A stretch of 7,323 nt of DNA from Bacillota bacterium. GTDB taxonomy: Bacteria; Bacillota; Clostridia; Lachnospirales; Lachnospiraceae. Where the stretch lies: the NCBI GenBank assembly GCA_023387635.1, contig JAEWHU010000266.1, positions 1 to 7,323 of the forward strand, read 5' to 3'. Shown piece by piece: positions 1-4,690 of this stretch (position 1 is its first letter; each line of letters begins with the position of its first letter). The notes under the pieces are model-generated. The model made no database searches, had not been told where the DNA came from, and was given only the letters and a program-made list of their open reading frames with translations. A program made the translations under genes and the position numbers.

Positions 1-1099
1 GTTTTACAAAATCAAGAGCACTACTTACTTTATATGAATTTATATGTGAACTTCCGCCTCCTTGAAAACGAGGTTTGTTAGCATATTCACCAATAAAAAC
101 TATCTTTTGATTTTGGTTTAGTGGTAGGACAGACTTCTCATTCTTTAATAAAATGGCTGATTCTTCTAATATTTTAACTGCTAGTTTGTGATCTTTTTCT
201 TTATCGAATACTACATCTAAACGGTTATCCGTAAATTTATAAATTGCAGTTAAAATACGTTCTACAGCTCTATCAAGAATTTCTTCAGGCAATATGTTAT
301 CCTTAACTGCTTGCACTATCTCTGCATCCGTTACACCATTTGAAGATGGCATTTCAAGATCAAGCCCAGCAATAAGTCCTTTCACTCTCTCATTCACTGC
401 ACCCCAATCAGACACTACATATCCATCAAATCCCCATTCTTTTCTTAATATATCATTCAGAAGAATTGGATTCTCAGAAGCAAATACTCCATTCACTTTA
501 TTATAAGAACACATAACTGTCCAAGGTTTTGCTTTCTTTACAACAGTTTCAAATGCTGATAAATATATTTCTCTTAAAGTTCTCTCATCCACTTCTGAAG
601 ATGCAGTCATTCTACGATATTCCTGATTATTGGCTGCAAAGTGCTTAACACTAGTGCCCACATTCTGACTTTGAACACCTAAAACATGACTTGCACCCAA
701 TTCTCCAGCAAGATAAGGATCTTCAGAGAAATATTCAAAATTACGTCCACAAAGAGGTGTTCTTTTTATATTAATACCCGGTCCTAGCAGAACAGATATA
801 CCTTCTGCTTGACACTCTTCTCCTAGCGCAGTTCCCATTTCCAATAATAAGTCCCTATCAAAAGAAGCAGCACTTGCACAGGCAGCAGGAAAGCAAACAG
901 CTTGTATACTATCATTAATGCCTAAATGATCTGAACTTTCATCTTGTTTACGTAGTCCATGGGGTCCATCCGATACCATTACAGATGGTATGTTAAGCCG
1001 ATCAACTCCTTTTAAATGCCAAAAATCCTCTCCTGAGCACATACTAGCTTTTTCTTCTAAAGTCATTTCATAAATTAGTTTCTTAATATCACGTTCCAT
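1..1099 (-). CDS. Family GH3 beta-glycosidase (beta-glucosidase-like), N-terminal part, 3' end outside window
   Basis: The gene is cut by the window edge, leaving 366 codons. The product belongs to glycoside hydrolase family 3, retaining enzymes that release sugars from the non-reducing ends of beta-glucosides or beta-xylosides. Visible family motifs, in order, are SDGPHGLR (residues 43-50), GPGINIKR (106-113), GRNFEYFSEDP (118-128), VKHFAANNQE (151-160) and WGFDGYVVSDWGA (222-234). D231 in the SDW motif is the expected catalytic nucleophile. LLKNEKSVLPL near 317-327 marks the start of the second alpha/beta domain, and a GGGSS motif (347-351) follows, so the general acid/base probably lies outside the window. 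There is no signal peptide, which suggests an intracellular enzyme acting on imported oligosaccharides. The ATG at 1099 was chosen because AAAGGGG lies 8 nt upstream. Family membership is near certain. Substrate (glucoside, xyloside or other) cannot be decided from this half. Confidence 0.95.
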   Translation of the reverse strand, partial: MERDIKKLIYEMTLEEKASMCSGEDFWHLKGVDRLNIPSVMVSDGPHGLRKQDESSDHLGINDSIQAVCFPAACASAASFDRDLLLEMGTALGEECQAEGISVLLGPGINIKRTPLCGRNFEYFSEDPYLAGELGASHVLGVQSQNVGTSVKHFAANNQEYRRMTASSEVDERTLREIYLSAFETVVKKAKPWTVMCSYNKVNGVFASENPILLNDILRKEWGFDGYVVSDWGAVNERVKGLIAGLDLEMPSSNGVTDAEIVQAVKDNILPEEILDRAVERILTAIYKFTDNRLDVVFDKEKDHKLAVKILEESAILLKNEKSVLPLNQNQKIVFIGEYANKPRFQGGGSSHINSYKVSSALDFVK

Positions 1100-1107
1100 A
1101 AGATTTA

Positions 1108-1114
1108 CCCCTTT
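1108..1114 (-). promoter_or_regulatory. Ribosome binding site of the GH3 gene
   Basis: AAAGGGG on the minus strand, 8 nt before the ATG at 1099. It fixes the start of the glycosidase, whose conserved N-terminus (MTLEEKASMCSG) begins directly after it. Confidence 0.75.
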
Positions 1115-1191
1115 CATTCTTTGAACCTAGACCTAAGTGTGAAAATGTCTTTCTTTTAAACTTACTTTATTTTCCATCATATTACTCTTTC

Positions 1192-1219
1192 ATTATAATA
1201 AATACAACAAAAAAAACAA
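1192..1219 (-). promoter_or_regulatory. Candidate sigma-A-type promoter of the GH3 gene
   Basis: On the minus strand a perfect -10 hexamer TATAAT (1197-1192) follows TTGTTT (1219-1214) after a 16-nt spacer. Transcription would start near 1185, giving a leader of about 85 nt before the glycosidase ATG. The -35 is only a partial match and lies in a T-run, so the -10 carries most of the weight. The same T-run could help terminate the upstream Big2 transcript, although I see no convincing hairpin before it. Confidence 0.5.
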
Positions 1220-1240
1220 GTCCCACTATACTAATTTATT

Positions 1241-1254
1241 TTAAAAGTTTGCTA
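1241..1254. repeat. Left arm of 14-bp inverted repeat flanking the Big2 gene
   Basis: TTAAAAGTTTGCTA at 1241-1254 is the exact reverse complement of TAGCAAACTTTTAA at 2334-2347. This arm starts 21 bp beyond the stop codon of the Big2 gene. No target-site duplication is evident outside the arms. Confidence 0.4.
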
Positions 1255-1274
1255 CATTTATTCCTCACATAAAT

Positions 1275-2282
1275 TTATTCAGTTACAAGTACAGTACACC
1301 TAATTTTTGTTCCATCTTCAGAAGCATAAACATAAGCTTTACCTTTTTGTAACCCAGTAATCTTTCCAGTTGTATCAATATTAACGATATTTTGATTACT
1401 AGTAGACCAAATAACTTTGTTTCCCGAAGATACTGTGGCGAACATATTATATTTTTCCCCGATTCTCAGATTTACTTCATAGGAATTTAAAGTTATAGTA
1501 GGTTTTTCTACTACCACTTCACAAGTACTAGAAACCCCATCAACGGTACAAGTTATTATTGCAATTCCATTTTTCATCGCTGTTATTAAGCCATTTTCAT
1601 CGATGATGGCAACGCTCTTTTTGTTTGTTTTCCAGGTAGGTTTTCCAATTGACGAAATATTAGCAGAAAGTACTGACGTTTGTCTACGATATAAGGTTAC
1701 CTTTGTTTTATTCAAAGTAACTGTTGGTGGTTTCACTGTTACTACACAAGTTGCACTACTTCCATCTGCTGTGGCTGTGATTATAGCTTCACCAGGCTTT
1801 ATGCAAGTCACTAGTCCAGTATCATCAATATTAGCTACACTTCTTTTACTAGATTTCCATGTAACTTTTGATCCATTGGAGGTAGTCGCATAAACTTTTA
1901 ACGTATCACCACGTTCTAAAAGGGCGTCATTCTTTTTTATAGTTACTTCTGTTGGATTGATAGTAACTTTACATGTTGCTTCTGCATCTTTTATTTTTGC
2001 TGTTATAGTAACCGTACCAGCTTTTTTAGCAAGTACCTTTCCATATGTATTAACAGATGCAATTTTTGAATCACTACTTTTAAAGGTGGCCTTTTTGCCA
2101 GTTGATGTGACTGCAGCAAGATAGAATTCTTCACCAATATTTAACGTGTTCTTATATTTTGATAGTAGAATGAATGATATTGAAGTGGATGCTTTTACAG
2201 ATATAGTTTGGTTTGGAACAGCTATAAGGAAAATAGAAAAACATAAAAAGACTGATAATAAGAATTTTTTTATATTAGACAT
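1275..2282 (-). CDS. Secreted protein with four tandem Big2 (bacterial Ig-like) domains
   Basis: A 335-aa protein. Residues 1-31 form a typical Sec signal peptide (charged MSNIKK, hydrophobic core, probable cleavage after VKA). The rest is four tandem repeats of about 75 aa (roughly 33-109, 110-184, 185-259, 260-335). Each carries the Big2 (group 2 Ig-like) pattern: a TW/IW-S/T or TFKSS strand, an S-V/I-x-x-I/V-D-x-x-G-x-I/V/L turn, K-x-G-x-A/T, and a final T/R-C-x-V strand. A cysteine recurs in that last strand (C104, C179, C254, C329), with extra ones at C160 and C245. Such domains are common in adhesins and as spacers in surface enzymes. Here there is no catalytic domain, LPXTG, SLH or transmembrane anchor, so the protein is probably released or held non-covalently. 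The start was set at 2282 because GGAGG lies just upstream. An in-frame ATG at 2339 would bury the signal peptide and lacks an RBS. Confidence 0.9.
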   Translation of the reverse strand: MSNIKKFLLSVFLCFSIFLIAVPNQTISVKASTSISFILLSKYKNTLNIGEEFYLAAVTSTGKKATFKSSDSKIASVNTYGKVLAKKAGTVTITAKIKDAEATCKVTINPTEVTIKKNDALLERGDTLKVYATTSNGSKVTWKSSKRSVANIDDTGLVTCIKPGEAIITATADGSSATCVVTVKPPTVTLNKTKVTLYRRQTSVLSANISSIGKPTWKTNKKSVAIIDENGLITAMKNGIAIITCTVDGVSSTCEVVVEKPTITLNSYEVNLRIGEKYNMFATVSSGNKVIWSTSNQNIVNIDTTGKITGLQKGKAYVYASEDGTKIRCTVLVTE

Positions 2283-2287
2283 GGGAA

Positions 2288-2293
2288 TCCTCC
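2288..2293 (-). promoter_or_regulatory. Ribosome binding site deciding the Big2 protein start
   Basis: GGAGGA on the minus strand, 5 nt before the ATG at 2282. It supports a 335-aa product starting MSNIKK rather than a 354-aa form starting at 2339. Confidence 0.8.
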
Positions 2294-2333
2294 ATTTTGT
2301 GAATGCAAGGAATAAATGTCTAGTCATAAGCAC

Positions 2334-2347
2334 TAGCAAACTTTTAA
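2334..2347. repeat. Right arm of 14-bp inverted repeat flanking the Big2 gene
   Basis: TAGCAAACTTTTAA at 2334-2347, inverted with respect to 1241-1254. It lies about 50 bp upstream of the Big2 start, near the predicted transcription start. Confidence 0.4.
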
Positions 2348-2349
2348 TA

Positions 2350-2378
2350 ATAATAACACAAATGGGTAAAAAAGTAAA
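2350..2378 (-). promoter_or_regulatory. Possible promoter of the Big2 gene
   Basis: TTTACT (2378-2373), a 17-nt spacer, then TATTAT (2355-2350) on the minus strand. The -10 is one base from consensus, and spacing is ideal. The leader would be about 60 nt. The surrounding DNA is very AT-rich, so a chance match is possible. Confidence 0.35.
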
Positions 2379-2459
2379 TACATGCTTATTTCTTTTCCTT
2401 TCAGTTTATCCCTCTAATTATTTTCTCTTACTTACACAATTTGCCTCCTTAAGTGCACA

Positions 2460-2516
2460 AAGCAAAAGGTAGTCACACTTTCTTCTTCACACCGAAAGCA
2501 TTACTACCTTTTGCTT
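2460..2516. terminator. 57-nt two-tier stem-loop, possible bidirectional terminator or palindromic repeat
   Basis: A perfect 14-bp inverted repeat (2460-2473 with 2503-2516, core GCAAAAGGTAGT) encloses a symmetric 4x4 internal mismatch, a 5-bp inner stem (CTTTC 2478-2482 with GAAAG 2494-2498) and an 11-nt apical loop. It lies 126 nt past the stop of the 78-aa gene and about 180 nt before the Big2 start, so it could end the first transcript. Its only T-run (TTTT) is inside the stem, which is unlike a textbook intrinsic terminator. A structured RNA element or a dispersed palindrome is equally possible. Confidence 0.5.
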
Positions 2517-2641
2517 ATATATTCAAAATTACAATATGATTCTTCCACTAATAAATCAGAAAAACCAAACAAAGGACCAACTTTTTTCTTGAAATAATGG
2601 TATAAATACATCTAGTATCCTACCTTTCTATTATTATAGAT

Positions 2642-2878
2642 TTATTTAAAGTCTACCCTTAACAACCTTATGCCTTCTGGCAAGTCTTCACATCTTCCCA
2701 TCGCTTGATGTGCCCTATCAATTAGTTTTTTCTTCGTATCTTCTGGTAATCCGCTATCAAATTCGTATATGTATTCTTTATTAGCTGTATTCAATGCGAT
2801 ATTTAAAATTGAACCACCATTAACACAATATTCTGATAATGCCTCACTTATTATTTGTTTGTATTCATCATATGTCAT
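2642..2878 (-). CDS. 78-aa hypothetical protein
   Basis: I do not recognise this protein. It is small, soluble and acidic at its N-terminus, with no signal peptide or membrane segment. An N-terminal helix (MTYDEYKQIISEALSEYC) is followed by a probable beta-hairpin (SILNIALNTANKEYIYEFDSG, about 23-43), a charged helix (EDTKKKLIDRAHQAMG, 46-61) and a final strand (GIRLLRVDFK, 69-78). There are two cysteines, C18 and C63. The ATG at 2878 was chosen because AGGGGTGG sits directly upstream. An in-frame ATG at 2896 would place that RBS inside the gene. A good promoter at 2918-2946 and correct spacing argue that it is expressed. It appears to be transcribed alone. Confidence 0.75.
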   Translation of the reverse strand: MTYDEYKQIISEALSEYCVNGGSILNIALNTANKEYIYEFDSGLPEDTKKKLIDRAHQAMGRCEDLPEGIRLLRVDFK

Positions 2879-2882
2879 AAAA

Positions 2883-2890
2883 CCACCCCT
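2883..2890 (-). promoter_or_regulatory. Ribosome binding site of the 78-aa gene
   Basis: AGGGGTGG on the minus strand, with AGGGG ending 7 nt before the ATG at 2878. It excludes the earlier in-frame ATG at 2896. Confidence 0.7.
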
Positions 2891-2917
2891 TAACATGAAA
2901 TCTATTTATTTTACATT

Positions 2918-2946
2918 ATTATACTATTATATGCTCTGATTGTTAA
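2918..2946 (-). promoter_or_regulatory. Sigma-A-type promoter of the 78-aa gene
   Basis: TTAACA (2946-2941), exactly 17 nt, then TATAAT (2923-2918) on the minus strand. This is 11 of 12 consensus bases with ideal spacing. The start point would be near 2911, giving a leader of about 30 nt. A second TATAAT lies just upstream (2932-2927) without a matching -35. This is the best housekeeping promoter in the window. Confidence 0.7.
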
Positions 2947-3114
2947 AAAGATGCATATATTTTATTTTTTGTTTGTAATATAAAACAAGTCCCCGATGAC
3001 TAACTTTATATTTATATTTTTGCTTAAAAGCTTATATTTTTAATGCAACCCTAGTACTTATATTTACATTATTCATATAATTATTAATGATAACCTATAA
3101 AGATTGGCAATAAA

Positions 3115-3690
3115 ATGCTATTAAATAATATCACGAATAATGAAACTCCGACCAATTACTACTCTAGTGATGACTTAAGAAACACTTTAAGGTTACTATG
3201 GAGTAATTTAGCTACATGGACTAGGTTTTATCTTGTTAGTAAATTAGCTAATATTGACGACACAATTTATATTTCTAATAAACTATATGAACTTGTAATT
3301 CAAATTGGTAATGTATATCGAATCTACTATGGTAATGAAATCGCCGATAAGCTGACTCAATATTTAAGAGATTTTATTGACCACACTATAAACTATATTG
3401 ATAATTTAACTTCTACTGATACTGAATTCCTAAATGACATTAAGTATAAGTGGCAAGCTAGTGGCTCTGTTCTTTCCAACTATCTAGGTATTATAAATCC
3501 CTTTATCGACACCAAAGTACTAGGTAATCAATTATATAATTATATTGACCTAACCATACACCAAATAAACAGGAGATATGAAAAGGATTATGTCAACGAC
3601 ATAGTGCAATATGAATTAATTGAATATCTTACTTTAAATATAGCAGATATAAGTTGGAATGGACTCACTCACCAATTCTATAAACAATAG
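3115..3690 (+). CDS. Helical protein of unknown function (family often mislabelled acetylglutamate kinase)
   Basis: A 191-aa protein, probably all-helical and soluble, rich in Asn, Tyr and Ile. From memory its pattern matches an uncharacterised family of Bacilli and Clostridia: a LxxLW(x5)WTRFxxxS start (residues 25-42 here, with W29, W35, T36, R37), a YYGNEIA block (71-77), a single W in the middle (W113), INPF (127-130) and an Ala-Asp-Ile segment near the end (177-179). Members are sometimes annotated as acetylglutamate kinase, but nothing here resembles an amino-acid kinase: there is no glycine-rich nucleotide loop. The first 20 residues look like an unstructured, non-conserved tail. The start at 3115 is the only Met in frame. 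It has a poor RBS (no GGAGG), so initiation may be weak or controlled. The gene lies 119 nt before the 109-aa gene, in the same direction. No biochemical function is known to me. Confidence 0.8.
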   Translation: MLLNNITNNETPTNYYSSDDLRNTLRLLWSNLATWTRFYLVSKLANIDDTIYISNKLYELVIQIGNVYRIYYGNEIADKLTQYLRDFIDHTINYIDNLTSTDTEFLNDIKYKWQASGSVLSNYLGIINPFIDTKVLGNQLYNYIDLTIHQINRRYEKDYVNDIVQYELIEYLTLNIADISWNGLTHQFYKQ

Positions 3691-3753
3691 TTAACGCCTC
3701 TCCATAGTCGACTTCAAGTCGTAAAACATATGATATTGTAATGTTATATTATC

Positions 3754-3784
3754 ACATTCAACATAAAGTGACATACAATATACT
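3754..3784 (+). promoter_or_regulatory. Candidate promoter of the 109-aa gene; fits sporulation sigma-E/sigma-K, or weak sigma-A
   Basis: CATACAAT at 3772-3779 equals the B. subtilis sigma-E -10 consensus (CATACAnT), and with the next base CATACAATA also fits sigma-K (CATAnnnTA). Upstream, TCACATT (3752-3758) matches the sigma-E -35 (kmATATT) at six of seven positions with a 13-nt spacer, and CACA (3753-3756) matches the sigma-K -35 (mACm) with 15 nt. A sigma-A reading is TTCAAC (3757-3762), 16 nt, TATACT (3779-3784), with a poor -35. Transcription would start about 10-15 nt before the GGAGGT RBS. Confidence 0.45.
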
Positions 3785-3796
3785 ATGAATTAATAT

Positions 3797-3802
3797 GGAG
3801 GT
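3797..3802 (+). promoter_or_regulatory. Ribosome binding site deciding the 109-aa protein start
   Basis: A perfect GGAGGT, 7 nt before the ATG at 3810. An in-frame ATG at 3795 lies upstream of this site and is rejected as the start. Confidence 0.85.
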
Positions 3803-3809
3803 ATCTATA

Positions 3810-4139
3810 ATGAAAGGAACCAAGGATTTTATCAATGAGACTAACTTATGTCTTAGGGTTATTTTAACAGTAAGATGCGATGATAAAGTAGGTACTACCT
3901 TTCACGTCGAAGAGTTTACTTTAAAACCATGGGAAAAAAAATGTGTCAATTTTGGTAACGAAGCCAATCCATTTCTTGATGGCATTCGTGCTTTCTCAAA
4001 TGATAACGGCGGATGTACTGAAACTGCATTATTTGTTAAATGCAAGGGAAGCCACATTGATAAATTATTAAATACCAACGATAAAATTAAATTTTTAAGA
4101 GCTGCTCAATCAATTGTTATAACAGCAAATAATTGTTAA
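3810..4139 (+). CDS. 109-aa cysteine-rich hypothetical protein
   Basis: I do not recognise this protein with confidence. It has no signal peptide or membrane segment, and six cysteines in 109 residues (C14, C23, C45, C69, C78 and the C-terminal C109). The pattern looks like a small beta-sandwich: alternating strands at LRVILTVRC (15-23), HVEEFTLK (32-39), ALFVKCKG (73-80) and SIVITANN (101-108), with loops rich in Gly, Asn and Asp. NETN (9-12), NPFLDGI (53-59) and LLNTND (86-91) look like conserved loops. The gene has a perfect RBS and a possible mother-cell sporulation promoter. A cysteine-rich, unexported protein with such a promoter would suit a spore coat or crust component, but that is inference. 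It ends 69 nt from the convergent smpB gene, with a hairpin between. Confidence 0.8.
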   Translation: MKGTKDFINETNLCLRVILTVRCDDKVGTTFHVEEFTLKPWEKKCVNFGNEANPFLDGIRAFSNDNGGCTETALFVKCKGSHIDKLLNTNDKIKFLRAAQSIVITANNC

Positions 4140-4167
4140 AATCAATATAAAAGCAAGTTTAACGACA

Positions 4168-4193
4168 GGGCCTATATGTTCAAAGATAGGCCC
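4168..4193. terminator. Hairpin between convergent 109-aa gene and smpB, probable bidirectional terminator
   Basis: GGGCCTAT (4168-4175) pairs perfectly with ATAGGCCC (4186-4193) across a 10-nt loop. It is the only GC-rich inverted repeat in the 69-nt gap between two convergent genes. T-rich sequence follows on the plus side only after about 9 nt (4203-4210), and there is no good T-run on the minus side, so termination may be inefficient or factor-assisted. Confidence 0.65.
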
Positions 4194-4208
4194 CTACATA
4201 CCTTTTCT

Positions 4209-4676
4209 TTAGTATAAATTTTTAATCTTAAAATCTTTCTCAGCTTCTCTTCTTTGATCTTTCTTTGCAATATCCTCTCTCTTATCATAGAGTTTTTTAC
4301 CTCTTGCAAGTCCAATCTCTACTTTTACCAAACTACCTTTTAAGTACACGGTTAGTGGCACTATGGTATAACCTTTTTGTGCCACTTTACCCATCATTTT
4401 ATTAATTTCATAACTGTGAAGCAAAAGCTTTCTTGTACGTAATGGATCTTTATTAAATATATTCCCTTTTTCATAAGGGCTTATATGCAAATTGTAAACA
4501 AATACTTCCCCATTCTCAACACGTATGAAAGACTCCTTCACACTGCAGCGTCCCATTCGTATGGATTTTACCTCTGTTCCATGTAGTACGATTCCTGCTT
4601 CAAAGGTTTCTTCAATAAAATAATCAAATCTTGCTTTTTTATTGTTTGCAATTAATTTTACACTGTCCTTACTCAT
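4209..4676 (-). CDS. smpB: SsrA-binding protein SmpB
   Basis: A 155-aa protein, the usual length for SmpB. It binds tmRNA and delivers it to ribosomes stalled on mRNA lacking a stop codon, so that the nascent chain is tagged and the ribosome freed. Family signatures are KLIANNKKARFDYFIEE (7-23), GIVLHGTEVKSIR (28-40), NLHISPYEKGN (62-72), RTRKLLLH (80-87) and the C-terminal RGKKLYDKRED (126-135). The basic tail after this is the part that enters the empty mRNA channel. The start at 4676 is preferred because GGAGG lies 4 nt upstream. A GTG at 4694 overlapping the rnr stop codon would add six residues (MKYGGS) but swallow that RBS. It follows rnr by 14 nt and is very probably cotranscribed with it. 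Confidence 0.97.
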   Translation of the reverse strand: MSKDSVKLIANNKKARFDYFIEETFEAGIVLHGTEVKSIRMGRCSVKESFIRVENGEVFVYNLHISPYEKGNIFNKDPLRTRKLLLHSYEINKMMGKVAQKGYTIVPLTVYLKGSLVKVEIGLARGKKLYDKREDIAKKDQRREAEKDFKIKNLY

Positions 4677-4680
4677 ACTT

Positions 4681-4685
4681 CCTCC
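4681..4685 (-). promoter_or_regulatory. Ribosome binding site deciding the smpB start
   Basis: GGAGG on the minus strand, 4 nt before the ATG at 4676 and about 6 nt after the rnr stop codon. Ribosomes finishing rnr would sit directly over it, which suggests translational coupling. Confidence 0.75.
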
Positions 4686-4690
4686 ATATT

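Larger units (their letters stand above)
2283..2641. other. 359-nt intergenic spacer between the Big2 and 78-aa genes
   Basis: This non-coding stretch holds the Big2 RBS and candidate promoter, one arm of the 14-bp inverted repeat flanking the Big2 gene (2334-2347), and the 57-nt stem-loop at 2460-2516. From 2517 to 2641 I see only AT-rich sequence without a convincing gene, promoter or hairpin. Plus-strand open frames here have no ribosome binding site and overlap the Big2 gene antisense. Confidence 0.6.

Noticed and set aside
2333..2383. 16-aa hydrophobic open frame (MYLLFYPFVLLLL...) upstream of the Big2 gene
   Set aside because: It has only a distant AAGGA as RBS and overlaps the predicted promoter, so it would not be on that transcript. 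Probably chance in AT-rich DNA.
2146..2472. Plus-strand 108-codon open frame across the Big2 signal peptide and spacer
   Set aside because: It is antisense to a clear signal peptide and Big2 domain, with no RBS.
3020..3048. AT-rich hairpin (TTGCTTAAAA with TTTTAA-T-GCAA) and CTTATATTT repeats upstream of the 191-aa gene
   Set aside because: The stem is bulged and nearly all A-T, and such repeats are expected by chance in this composition. No clear promoter could be tied to them.
3709..3721. CGACTT-C-AAGTCG palindrome after the 191-aa gene as a terminator
   Set aside because: It can form only about four base pairs with a realistic loop and has no T-run, so it is too weak to call.
4140..4208. 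tmRNA gene (ssrA) directly downstream of smpB
   Set aside because: ssrA often follows smpB in Firmicutes, but only 69 nt separate smpB from the convergent 109-aa gene, and they hold just a hairpin. No tmRNA ends or tag frame are visible.
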